Virus record (IMG/VR): IMGVR_UViG_3300009418_000114
Location: 1-24,759 of that record
Source: a virus
DNA: 24,759 nucleotides
Reading direction: 5' to 3' (one strand)
Position numbers and translations under genes: made by a program. This document shows positions 13,124-19,456 of this stretch, piece after piece. The notes beneath the pieces were generated by a model. That model saw only the letters and a program-made list of their open reading frames with translations, ran no database searches and was not told the DNA's origin. How positions within the stretch are numbered: position 1 is the stretch's first letter; the number at the start of each line of letters is the position of its first letter.

Positions 13124-14050
13124 ATGCCTCTCACGAGTGGCAATTTTGCCGACCTTCTAAAACCAGGGCTGCGGCGGATTTTCGACATCGGGATGTCCCG
13201 CCCCCGCCCCATGATGGAGATGCTATTCGGGCAAGAAGTCTCCACCCGGTACGAAGAACAGTACCAGGGGATGGGCGCACAAGGCCTAGTTCCCCCATTC
13301 GACGGCACGGTTCCTTACCACGATTTCGACGCCGGATATCGGACGGATATTCGGAACTATGAGTTTGCGATGGGGATGCAAGTCGAGCGCAGACTGGTGG
13401 ACGATGACCAGTTCAACCAGATTCGCCGCCGAGCCTCCAACATGACCGACAGTTTCAATACAACGATTGAAGCAGATGCGGCTAATATATTTATTAACGG
13501 CTTCACGGATTCGGGCACGAATCGGATGGGAGCATCCACCAATGGGGGCGATGGAGTGGGCCTGCTTAGTACGGCTCACCCGCACGGCCCTGCCAACACC
13601 AACAACACCCAAGCAAACGAGGCAACGTTGGCCCTCAACATCGGAAATCTGGATACGACCAGACAAGCCATGCGGAATTTCACGGACGATAAAGACCAAC
13701 TATTAGGGGTCAACCCTGACCTTTTGCTGGTTCCACCGGAACTGGAACGCACGGCTACTCAACTGGTGAATGAACGGGCTATCTATGAGCCTGGTTCGGC
13801 CCAGTACGATGTGAATATGTTTTCGGGCCGGTTCCGTCCTGTGGTTTGGGACAGACTCACCGACTCTAATGCCTGGTTCTTGATTGATTCTGTGCTGATG
13901 AAGCAACACCTTATCTGGCAATGGAGAATTAAACCAGAGTTCGCTGAAGCCGAAGACTTCGATGGCCTCACAGCCAAATTTAGGGGCTATATGAGGTACG
14001 GCATCGGTTGGACAGACTGGCGGTGGATTTACGGCCAGAATCCCAGCTAA
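13124..14050 (+). CDS. Major capsid protein (HK97 fold, Mu gpT/SPP1-like)
   Basis: The 308-residue protein has features of the HK97-fold family: an N-terminal arm, a spine-helix region with QVERRLVDDDQFNQIRRRASNMTDSF, the LLSTAHPHGP segment of the E-loop/P-domain region, then LDTTRQAMRNFTDD and NPDLLLVPPELERTATQLV, a strongly conserved strand-helix of the A-domain. The C-terminus (YMRYGIGWTDWRWIYGQNP) is aromatic and forms the closing strand. There is no N-terminal delta domain of 100 residues, which agrees with a separate scaffold. AGGAGATAG is the ribosome site. It is the shell building block. Confidence 0.94.
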   Translation: MPLTSGNFADLLKPGLRRIFDIGMSRPRPMMEMLFGQEVSTRYEEQYQGMGAQGLVPPFDGTVPYHDFDAGYRTDIRNYEFAMGMQVERRLVDDDQFNQIRRRASNMTDSFNTTIEADAANIFINGFTDSGTNRMGASTNGGDGVGLLSTAHPHGPANTNNTQANEATLALNIGNLDTTRQAMRNFTDDKDQLLGVNPDLLLVPPELERTATQLVNERAIYEPGSAQYDVNMFSGRFRPVVWDRLTDSNAWFLIDSVLMKQHLIWQWRIKPEFAEAEDFDGLTAKFRGYMRYGIGWTDWRWIYGQNPS

Positions 14051-14068
14051 ATAATCTAAGGCAAGCTG

Positions 14069-14108
14069 GCAGCGGGTGTCCCATGCGTTAATGCACCGGC
14101 CCCGCTGC
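14069..14108 (+). terminator. Hairpin after the capsid gene (possible weak terminator or processing site)
   Basis: GCAGCGGG (14069-14076) and CCCGCTGC (14101-14108) form a perfect 8-bp stem. Inside it GGTG/CACC and TGC/GCA can also pair, giving a long branched or extended hairpin. It is followed by UGGUUUCUUG, a broken U run, so termination would be partial. It lies 18 nt after the capsid stop and could set the ratio of capsid to downstream message or protect its 3' end. Confidence 0.45.
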
Positions 14109-14133
14109 TGGTTTCTTGAAGGAGAAACTGGTT

Positions 14134-15075
14134 ATGCCTACGAATTTTCCCAGTGGAATAAAAAGCCGTGGAGTCCCGGTGGAAGGGTTGGGCGGTATCG
14201 GTAGCCCATTACTCACTACGGGGAATGTGTACCACGTTGATTCGGGAGCGGATTCGGCTAGCAATAACAATGCTGCCACCAATCCCAGCCAGCCAGCCGC
14301 TACCCTGGACGGTGCTATCGGAAAGTGTACCGCTAATAACGGCGATGTAATTCTCATTGCCCCCGGTCACAGTGAGACTATATCTGCCGCTGCTGCCATT
14401 ACATTCGACGTGGCTGGTGTAACCGTTATCGGGATGGGAGTGGGCAATAGCCGCCCCACCATTACCCTGGACACTGCTGCGACCACAGACATAAATGTAA
14501 CAGCAGCCGATGTGCAGATACACAACTGCATTTTTTCCATGAACTACGCCGACATCGTGGAGGTTTTTGACCTGAGTGCAGCTGGGTTCGTGGTCAATAA
14601 GTGTCGCTTCGTGGACACAGCGACGAGTATGAATTTCGTTGACCTCATTAAGATGACCACCACCAACAACGAATGTGACCGGCTGGAGTTCACCAACAAC
14701 GTGGTGATATCGCCAGACACCGGGAACAACGGCGTCCTCGACATCGGCGGCGACATTGATGGACTGGTCTTCAACAACAACTACATCAGCATGGGCGTTC
14801 AAAACTCGGAGGCCATCATATCAGTAGCCACCGGAAAAGACGTCACCAACTGCGAGATTGCTTACAACCACATATACCGGCTGAATACTGCGGGAGACTT
14901 GCTGATTGACAGCGATACGACAGCCAATTCGGGCATCATTGCCCACAACCGAATCGGTCACGCTGACACAGCATCGGAAGTTCTGATTGACGCTGATGGG
15001 GTCAGGCAGTTCGACAACCTGGGAAGCGCAGTTGATACGGCTTCCGGCTACGTCCTACCAGCCATAGACAGTTAA
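14134..15075 (+). CDS. Parallel beta-helix (pectate-lyase-fold) structural protein
   Basis: I start at ATG 14134 because AAGGAG (14119-14124) lies 9 nt upstream; an in-frame start at 14116 would include that site. The 313-residue protein opens with a Gly/Pro-rich arm and VYHVDSGADSAS, then LDGAIGKCTANNGDVILIAPGHSETI, the usual first rung of a right-handed beta-helix, followed by rungs with Asn ladders (CDRLEFTNNVV, DGLVFNNNYI, NCEIAYNHIY, SGIIAHNRIG). No catalytic residues are recognisable. It follows the capsid gene and precedes the head-tail connectors, so a capsid-surface fibre or cement protein is more likely than a tailspike. Fold confident, role inferred. Confidence 0.75.
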   Translation: MPTNFPSGIKSRGVPVEGLGGIGSPLLTTGNVYHVDSGADSASNNNAATNPSQPAATLDGAIGKCTANNGDVILIAPGHSETISAAAAITFDVAGVTVIGMGVGNSRPTITLDTAATTDINVTAADVQIHNCIFSMNYADIVEVFDLSAAGFVVNKCRFVDTATSMNFVDLIKMTTTNNECDRLEFTNNVVISPDTGNNGVLDIGGDIDGLVFNNNYISMGVQNSEAIISVATGKDVTNCEIAYNHIYRLNTAGDLLIDSDTTANSGIIAHNRIGHADTASEVLIDADGVRQFDNLGSAVDTASGYVLPAIDS

Positions 15076-15096
15076 ATGTAGGGCTGCCTACGGGCA

Positions 15097-15155
15097 GACA
15101 TCTAACTGTCACAGGGTGGATGTCCTGGGTGCTTGCCCCATCGCAAGCACTCAGG
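15097..15155 (+). other. Two consecutive hairpins in the gap before the 15174 gene
   Basis: GACATC (15097-15102) pairs with GATGTC (15119-15124). A much stronger stem follows: 15124-15136 pairs with 15143-15155 in 13 consecutive pairs (one G-U) around a 6-nt loop. The bases after it are GAAAAC, not U, so it is not an intrinsic terminator. It ends 18 nt before the next ATG, with GGAGGG between. A message-processing or stabilising hairpin is likely. Confidence 0.5.
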
Positions 15156-15173
15156 GAAAACTAGGAGGGCTGA

Positions 15174-15578
15174 ATGGCATACGGATACGAATCGGTCACT
15201 ATTAACAGTGGGGCCGCCGTTGGTGGTGACGGCTCTGCTACGGCAAACAACACCAGCGGCCACGTTATCACCGGGCAGATATGCTCCATCGGGGTGACCT
15301 ATGGGGATTCCCCGCCTGGAACGACGGATGTGACCATCGCAACGGCGGGGAACAACGGCCCAGCCTTAACCATCCTGACACTCACGAACGCCAATACTAG
15401 CGGATGGTTCCATCCACGCCATGTCATAGACGATGAAACCGGGGCTGACATCACCTACGATGGCACCGAAGAAGTCTACGATAAGGTGTGCATAGCCGAT
15501 AATATCAAGGTGACGATTGCCCAGGCGAACAGCCCCGACACGGCTGAAGTGGTGGTCGTCTATTACGCTGGTCGTTGA
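15174..15578 (+). CDS. Beta-rich head-associated protein, paralogue A (134 aa)
   Basis: The product is Thr/Ala/Gly-rich and beta-rich (SGHVITGQICSIGVTYGDSPPGTTDVTI; LTILTLTNANTSGWFHPRHVIDDETG; DNIKVTIAQANSPDTAEVVVVYY). The following gene encodes a protein alignable over its whole length, with the shared patterns TxDxTI, LTxTNxxTxxWxxP, ID-D-TG/D-N-TAS and a final strand ending in VVYY/FVRV, so the two arose by tandem duplication. Proteins of this pattern are found among phage head and neck genes. Function is not known; a capsid-surface or neck protein is likely from position. GGAGGG is the ribosome site. Confidence 0.72.
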   Translation: MAYGYESVTINSGAAVGGDGSATANNTSGHVITGQICSIGVTYGDSPPGTTDVTIATAGNNGPALTILTLTNANTSGWFHPRHVIDDETGADITYDGTEEVYDKVCIADNIKVTIAQANSPDTAEVVVVYYAGR

Positions 15579-15949
15579 TGGCTATAGAACGCTACGTCAT
15601 CAAGGTTAGCACCACCGGGTCTGATGCTTCAGCGACGGGTTCCTTGGTGACAGCGTTGCCGTATTCTGAACTGCTGGCGGCTTACTTTAACTTCCATGCG
15701 TCAGCACCAAGCACCACCGATACAACCCTTTCGTCTCCTGGCGACCCCGTATCTGTGACGTTGTTGACCATCACCAACAGTGCCACGGATGCGTGGGTCT
15801 ATCCGTCCATCCAGATGGACGACAATACAGCTTCAGCCATAACCGGGGCTTATGTGCCAGCATTGATACATGGGAATCTGTTAGTGGAACTGGCTGGCTC
15901 CGATGCCCTGACTGATGCTTTGACATTGACCATATTCGTGAGGGTCTGA
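15578..15949 (+). CDS. Beta-rich head-associated protein, paralogue B (123 aa)
   Basis: The ATG at 15578 overlaps the stop of paralogue A (TGATG), and its own stop overlaps the next ATG (TGATG), so the three genes are translationally coupled. The 123-residue product parallels paralogue A: ASATGSLVTALPYSEL for the first strand pair, APSTTDTTLSSP for the loop, LLTITNSATDAWVYPSIQMDDNTAS for the centre and DALTDALTLTIFVRV for the end. Similarity is in pattern rather than identity, so the duplication is old. It probably forms a joint assembly with paralogue A. Confidence 0.72.
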   Translation: MAIERYVIKVSTTGSDASATGSLVTALPYSELLAAYFNFHASAPSTTDTTLSSPGDPVSVTLLTITNSATDAWVYPSIQMDDNTASAITGAYVPALIHGNLLVELAGSDALTDALTLTIFVRV

Positions 15950-16359
15950 TGGCTTTCTCATACACTGCCGGTAGCACAGCAGACAGGGATAGGGTTCGAT
16001 TGGAAATCGGCGACACCGATTCTGACCGGGTCTTATTCCAAGATGCCGAACTGGATGATTTCTTATCCCAAGAAGGCGACAGCGTCCTCAAATCAGCGGC
16101 ACGGGCGTGCGAGACTTTGGCTGTTCGGTTCGCCAGAGATTTCTCATTCTCTGCTGACGGGGCCAGTTTCCAGAAAGGCCAAGTGGCCCAGATGTATATG
16201 ACCCAGGCCAAACGATTACGCCGCAAGGCCAGCGGCACCACTACAGTCATGCCTCGGCGCAAAGACGGGTTCAGTGTTTACACCGATTCCGATGAAGTGA
16301 CTGGGCTGAATATTCTGGACTCTGGCACCGGGCAATTCGGACGGTATTCAGACGGATAA
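15949..16359 (+). CDS. Head-tail connector (adaptor, HK97 gp6/SPP1 gp15-like)
   Basis: The 136-residue protein has an N-terminal motif DRDRVRLEIGDTDSDRVLFQDAELDDFLSQEG typical of the adaptor family (short helical bundle in which the first helices read 'VR-x-IGD...F-D-E-I'), then KSAARACETLAVRFAR, a second long helix, and a C-terminal RRKDGFSVYTDSDEVTG tail that would insert between portal subunits. Adaptors form a ring under the portal. It is followed by the stopper/completion gene. The family is recognised by pattern and by position. Confidence 0.82.
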   Translation: MAFSYTAGSTADRDRVRLEIGDTDSDRVLFQDAELDDFLSQEGDSVLKSAARACETLAVRFARDFSFSADGASFQKGQVAQMYMTQAKRLRRKASGTTTVMPRRKDGFSVYTDSDEVTGLNILDSGTGQFGRYSDG

Positions 16360-16361
16360 TC

Positions 16362-16727
16362 ATGGCAGATAAGTTATTGCAAGGGTTGGATTTGACCTAT
16401 ATGAGGGCAGCGATGAAGACCGCCATGCCCGACACGGTAAACATCCAACGAGAATCACAGGAGGCCGACGGACAGGGCGGCTTCATAACAAGTTGGGGGA
16501 ATGTGTACCAAAACATCCCAGCCCGGCTTAATGCGAAAGGAGCGAGCGAATCTATCGCTGCTGAGAGACTGGATACCCAGTTGGATTTCACCTTGACGGT
16601 AGCGTATGACCAATCCATCGACCCAACCGATAGGGTGGTTCACTCCAGTGGGACTTATGCTGTACAATCAGTGGACACCGGCAAATCCTGGACGCTGTCA
16701 AAGCGATGCCAGATGCGCCAACTGTAG
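16362..16727 (+). CDS. Head-completion/stopper protein (SPP1 gp16-like)
   Basis: The 121-residue protein is beta-rich with the pattern of head closure proteins: PDTVNIQRESQEADGQGGFITSWGNVYQNIPARL, then TLTVAYDQSIDPTDRVVHSSGTYAVQSVD near the C-terminus (a small SH3-like barrel in this family). It lies 2 nt after the adaptor and is followed by the Com-like gene, which overlaps its end by 22 nt. It would plug the portal after packaging. Assignment is by pattern and gene order. Confidence 0.82.
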   Translation: MADKLLQGLDLTYMRAAMKTAMPDTVNIQRESQEADGQGGFITSWGNVYQNIPARLNAKGASESIAAERLDTQLDFTLTVAYDQSIDPTDRVVHSSGTYAVQSVDTGKSWTLSKRCQMRQL

Positions 16728-16924
16728 GGCTGCAAGAGGCCCGATGCCGCAGAATAGAATGCCGGAGTTTACTAGCCCGAATCCGATTGGATGGGAGTAG
16801 CCTAGTCGAGATTAAGTGCCGCCGATGCCAGGCTGTCAGCACTTTTGCACCCGAAACAGCGAAGGTCAAGCTGAAAGCTGACGGACAAGGTGGCTACATC
16901 CATGTCCCGGTGGGCGACAATTGA
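16706..16924 (+). CDS. Com-like zinc-finger protein
   Basis: The 72-residue product contains ARCRRIECRSLLARIRLDG...EIKCRRC, the arrangement of the Mu Com family (Cys pair, LLA, a loop, then EIKCPRC), with Cys at 14, 19, 38 and 41. The first pair is C-x4-C rather than the usual C-x2-C, so the zinc site is slightly altered. Com binds its own message upstream of the mom gene and opens a stem that hides the mom start. No mom homologue is seen here. It overlaps the stopper gene by 22 nt. The placement, 30 nt before the leader ORF and terminator at 16958-17053, would fit an RNA-binding regulator of them, an inference. Confidence 0.68.
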   Translation: MPDAPTVGLQEARCRRIECRSLLARIRLDGSSLVEIKCRRCQAVSTFAPETAKVKLKADGQGGYIHVPVGDN

Positions 16925-16957
16925 CACAACCCCGTCTTGGAGGCCCAGAGAGGCCCA

Positions 16958-17017
16958 ATGAGCGGCCTGACCGCTAGCAGGGGTGGGAATATATGGGAGG
17001 CTCAAAGAAGCCCTTAA
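16958..17017 (+). CDS. Possible 19-residue leader peptide ending in a terminator arm
   Basis: ATG 16958 follows GAGAGG (16948-16953) by 4 nt and opens a 19-residue frame (MSGLTASRGGNIWEAQRSP). The stop TAA (17015-17017) is inside the left arm of the terminator stem 17011-17020. A ribosome at the stop would cover the left arm and stop it pairing. That is the geometry of a leader-peptide attenuator, but the frame is short and lacks runs of a single amino-acid codon. Confidence 0.35.
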   Translation: MSGLTASRGGNIWEAQRSP

Positions 17018-17053
17018 ACGACGTTAGAGTGCGTTTAAGGGGTTTTTGTTTTT
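17011..17053 (+). terminator. Intrinsic terminator between head and tail genes
   Basis: CCCTTAAACG (17011-17020) pairs perfectly with CGTTTAAGGG (17032-17041), an 11-nt loop between, followed by a T-rich run (T5 G T5, 17043-17053). It is the strongest terminator in the window. The T run abuts the ATG of the next gene, and the right arm contains AAGGGG (17037-17042), its only ribosome-site candidate, so folding would both end transcription and hide the site. Confidence 0.88.
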
Positions 17054-17383
17054 ATGGAATTTGCAGCTAAAATCGTAGTGAAGCTGAATCCGAAGTGGCG
17101 AGAAGTGGAGGAGATGCTTGAGAAAGCCATTCGGATTGCGGCGTTCACCATTGAACGAACATCCAAGGAGGATTGCCCGGTGGACACCGGAACCACCCGT
17201 AACAGCATCACAGCACGGGAGGCCGGGAAGCTGGCCTGGACTGTTGGGCCAACAACCCACTACGCCCCGCACTTGGAATACGGAACTATTCACATGACAG
17301 CCAGGCCGTTCATGATTCCCAATGCGGAGAAGGAGCGACCCCGGTTCACCAAGGCCGTCGAAGATATAACCAGGGAATTATAG
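17054..17383 (+). CDS. Head-tail joining / neck protein (HK97 gp10-like)
   Basis: The 109-residue protein begins MEFAAKIVVKLNPKWREVEE and continues AIRIAAFTIERTSKEDCPVDTGTTRNSITA, then HYAPHLEYGTIHMTARPFMIPNAEKERPRFTKAVEDI. The 'CPVDTGxxRxSI' and 'YAxxLEYGT...RPFMxPA' motifs are hallmarks of the HK97 gp10 family, which completes the neck or tail-terminator complex. ATG 17054 has only AAGGGG (17037-17042), inside the terminator stem, as ribosome site, with 11 nt of spacing. Translation is therefore expected to respond to terminator folding. No alternative start gives the conserved N-terminus a better site. Confidence 0.9.
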   Translation: MEFAAKIVVKLNPKWREVEEMLEKAIRIAAFTIERTSKEDCPVDTGTTRNSITAREAGKLAWTVGPTTHYAPHLEYGTIHMTARPFMIPNAEKERPRFTKAVEDITREL

Positions 17384-17797
17384 ATGGCTAATCTGAGGGT
17401 AAATCTGGATACAGCGGTATATGCGGTGCTGAACGTAGCGGCAGTGACCAATGAGGCCACGGGTGGCGTGTTCAACCTCCTCGCCCCAGCTAACACTGCA
17501 CCGCCTTATGTGGTGTTCCAGGCTATGTCCAAAGTGGACGAATATTGGTCGTACACCGGGCGGGGTGGAGCCGCCGTTTACATGATTAAAGCCATAGACC
17601 GGAGTCCCTGGCCCAAATCGGCAGGGGATATAGACACCCAGATTGATTCAGTCATGCAGGATGCTTCGTTGAGCATCACGGGCCATGCGTTACTTATGTG
17701 CCGCCGGGAATCTGATATTTACTTAACAGAAGACCAAGATGGAGTCGTGTATCAACACGTTGGAGGGCTGTATCGCATCATCGCAGACCAAAGCTAA
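17384..17797 (+). CDS. Tail terminator protein (DUF3168-like)
   Basis: The 137-residue protein directly follows the gp10-like gene (stop TAG, then ATG with no gap). It has the DUF3168 pattern: an N-terminal helix (LDTAVYAVLNV), a GGVFNLLAPANTAPPYVVFQAM strand with PPYVV, then YMIKAIDRSPWPKSAGDIDTQIDSVMQDASLSI and a final strand YQHVGGLYRI. These proteins cap the tail tube at the head-proximal end. Order (gp10-like, terminator, tube) is standard. Its 3' end overlaps the zinc-finger gene by 59 nt. Confidence 0.85.
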   Translation: MANLRVNLDTAVYAVLNVAAVTNEATGGVFNLLAPANTAPPYVVFQAMSKVDEYWSYTGRGGAAVYMIKAIDRSPWPKSAGDIDTQIDSVMQDASLSITGHALLMCRRESDIYLTEDQDGVVYQHVGGLYRIIADQS

Positions 17798-17963
17798 AGG
17801 ATGTATTCACCATTGGATGATTGAAGCTGCTAATGGCAAACTGAGCCAAGGCCGGTGTGAGAAATGCCAGGAGACAAGGCAGTTCGATAATTCTATATCT
17901 GAGGACATATTCTCATTTTCCAGGAAAGAAAACTTCCATGCCAGACACCACGAAGACAACTGA
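17739..17963 (+). CDS. Small CxxH/CxxC zinc-finger protein
   Basis: The core CIHHWMIEAANGKLSQGRCEKCQETRQF (residues 22-49; read as C-x2-H-W ... NG-x-L/S-x-G-x-C-x2-C) is a mini zinc-finger pattern seen in many small phage and actinobacterial proteins. The start is uncertain: ATG 17739 overlaps the tail-terminator gene by 59 nt and has only AGAAG upstream; later Met codons would remove the first zinc ligands. The 3' end overlaps the next gene by 26 nt. The domain is firm; its job is unknown, and the first 20 residues may not be translated. Confidence 0.6.
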   Translation: MESCINTLEGCIASSQTKAKGCIHHWMIEAANGKLSQGRCEKCQETRQFDNSISEDIFSFSRKENFHARHHEDN

Positions 17964-18204
17964 AGAAGAACCAATCTGGTATCTGGCCTTGAAGAAACTG
18001 CTGATGGCTCAAGGGCCGGGGGTTACGCCATCGTCTATCCGCATCCACCGGGGCCAGCGATTCGCCTTGGATGGGGACGAGCCGGTGGACGTAGAAGAAT
18101 TGATACGGTTGCGAGCCGTCAAGGTGTATGAAGAATCCGACGCTGAATGGGCGCAAGGGGAATTAGCTAAAGCACCCAAACCCAAGAGGAGGAACCGTGG
18201 CTAG
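17938..18204 (+). CDS. Hypothetical protein between tail terminator and tail tube (88 aa)
   Basis: I start at ATG 17938, with AGGAAAG (17921-17927) about 10 nt upstream; the frame opens earlier (17857) but that part overlaps the zinc-finger gene and is basic and unlikely. The product has EEEPIWYLALKKLLMAQGPGVTPSSIRIHRGQRFALDGDEP, then VEELIRLRAVKVYEESD and a Lys/Arg-rich end (PKPKRRNRG). The 'IRIHRGQRFALDG' strand followed by 'V-L-I-R-L-R-AV' resembles small neck/tail accessory proteins. Role unknown. It overlaps the tube gene by 8 nt. Confidence 0.7.
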   Translation: MPDTTKTTEEEPIWYLALKKLLMAQGPGVTPSSIRIHRGQRFALDGDEPVDVEELIRLRAVKVYEESDAEWAQGELAKAPKPKRRNRG

Positions 18205-18958
18205 AATCCATGCAAAGTCTGCCGGTTTATTGGTGGATGAATTTGACTTCAGCGGAATATCCAACTCCATGACGCTGAACTTTGCTGAGACCCCGGCTGA
18301 CGTAACAGCTTTCGCCGATACTGACATGACTTACGTCCAGGGAAAGCCAACATTCACCTTCGATGTAAACGGGCTTTGGAGTACGTCCAGCCCGAACTAC
18401 GACGGTGAAATGTTCACTGACCTTACCGCCACAGCGAGGCGGGTTGGAATCTATCCCGGCGGGTTGACCCAAGGCAATGTGGGCTATGAAGGGCCAACTC
18501 TAATCAGCGCATCTCCCCGTGTCAGCAGCGTTGGGGATGCCATCGCCTGCAACGTCACCTGGCAGGGTGCAAGCGCACCGTTCCGCTCCCAAATCATTCT
18601 CGCCAACACGATAACCTGCAACGGCTCGACAGTGGTCGTCAACGGCACTGGCTATAACAGCGGCGTGATAGCCGCAACCAACACGATTTTCGGTGTCTGG
18701 CGAATGGTCGAAATGGGTGGCTCTGGGACAAATACGATTGCCCTGGAAATCCAGAGCGAGACGAATGATACCTGGGGTTCCCCCACGACCCGCATCAACT
18801 TCGGGACTATTACGCATAGCACCGGGGTATCGTTCCTTACTGCGTCTGCCACAGGGCCAGGAGCATCTGAATCTTGGTGGCGGGTGAAGATACAGTCGTC
18901 CGGCACAGGAAGCCGAACGTTTCAGAATTACGTCAGTTTCGGTTACTTCGTAACGTAG
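18197..18958 (+). CDS. Tail-tube-like protein 1, with extra C-terminal beta domain
   Basis: This gene starts with GTG 18197, preceded by GAGGAGG (4-nt spacing), and overlaps the preceding stop. Residues 1-130 match the other two tube proteins in pattern: MARIHAKSAGLLVDEFDFSGI, TLNFAETPADVTAFADT, GKPTFTFDVNGLW, VTWQG near 125. Residues 130-253 form an additional beta-rich, Gly/Thr/Ser-rich domain (STVVVNGTGYNSG, TNTIALEIQSET, ESWWRVKIQSSGTGS) absent from the others. Tube proteins polymerise as stacked rings; extra C-terminal domains decorate the tube surface or bind glycans. Assigned by pattern and position; which of the three is the main tube protein cannot be told. Confidence 0.78.
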   Translation: MARIHAKSAGLLVDEFDFSGISNSMTLNFAETPADVTAFADTDMTYVQGKPTFTFDVNGLWSTSSPNYDGEMFTDLTATARRVGIYPGGLTQGNVGYEGPTLISASPRVSSVGDAIACNVTWQGASAPFRSQIILANTITCNGSTVVVNGTGYNSGVIAATNTIFGVWRMVEMGGSGTNTIALEIQSETNDTWGSPTTRINFGTITHSTGVSFLTASATGPGASESWWRVKIQSSGTGSRTFQNYVSFGYFVT

Positions 18959-18967
18959 GAGATAGAC

Positions 18968-19402
18968 ATGGCAAGAACCCACGGGAAAGATAGTAATTTC
19001 AGCTTCAATTCGGTGGCGATTGAGGATGAACTGACCAGTATCACCATGACTGCATCGGTTGCAGAGGGCGATATCACTGCCTTCGGGGATGCGTACCAAA
19101 ATTTCCTGGCAGGGAAGAAGGACATATCTTTCGATGTGACGGGGGCGTTGGACATGGATTTCGCATCGGATGGGGATGCAACTATCTTCGACCACATCGC
19201 CTTGACATCGGGGCCGAAGACGCTGGTCTATGACCCGGACGGAGCAGGGCCAGACACCAATTCCCCAGAATATACTTGTACGTCCAGCGGTTTGACCGGA
19301 GCGTTGGTGTCGTCGTATACCATCAATCTACCAGTGGGGGATGCTGCCACGTACACCGCCACTTTCCAATGTAGTGGGTCAACTACACGGGCCGTTTCAT
19401 AA
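18968..19402 (+). CDS. Tail-tube-like protein 2
   Basis: The 144-residue product begins MARTHGKDSNFSFNSVAIEDE and has TMTASVAEGDITAFGDAYQNFLAGKKDISFDVTG and a C-terminal strand (SYTINLPVGDAATYTATFQ). It shares its start and the 'DITAFGD.YQNFLAGK' block with protein 3 almost exactly and the pattern with protein 1, so the three genes arose by duplication. AGGAGATAG is the ribosome site. Size and fold-like pattern fit a siphovirus major tail protein; a second subunit type within the tube or a tip/neck ring is possible. Confidence 0.8.
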   Translation: MARTHGKDSNFSFNSVAIEDELTSITMTASVAEGDITAFGDAYQNFLAGKKDISFDVTGALDMDFASDGDATIFDHIALTSGPKTLVYDPDGAGPDTNSPEYTCTSSGLTGALVSSYTINLPVGDAATYTATFQCSGSTTRAVS

Positions 19403-19456
19403 ATCGCCTTAAACCGGCTCTGAGGGCCAAATAAACCATACTGAGGAGGGACTATC

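Noticed and set aside
16920-16925. Perfect TTGACA as a -35 promoter element before the terminator
   Set aside because: No -10-like hexamer occurs 15-19 nt downstream (the bases are GGAGGCCCAG), so a promoter cannot be supported.
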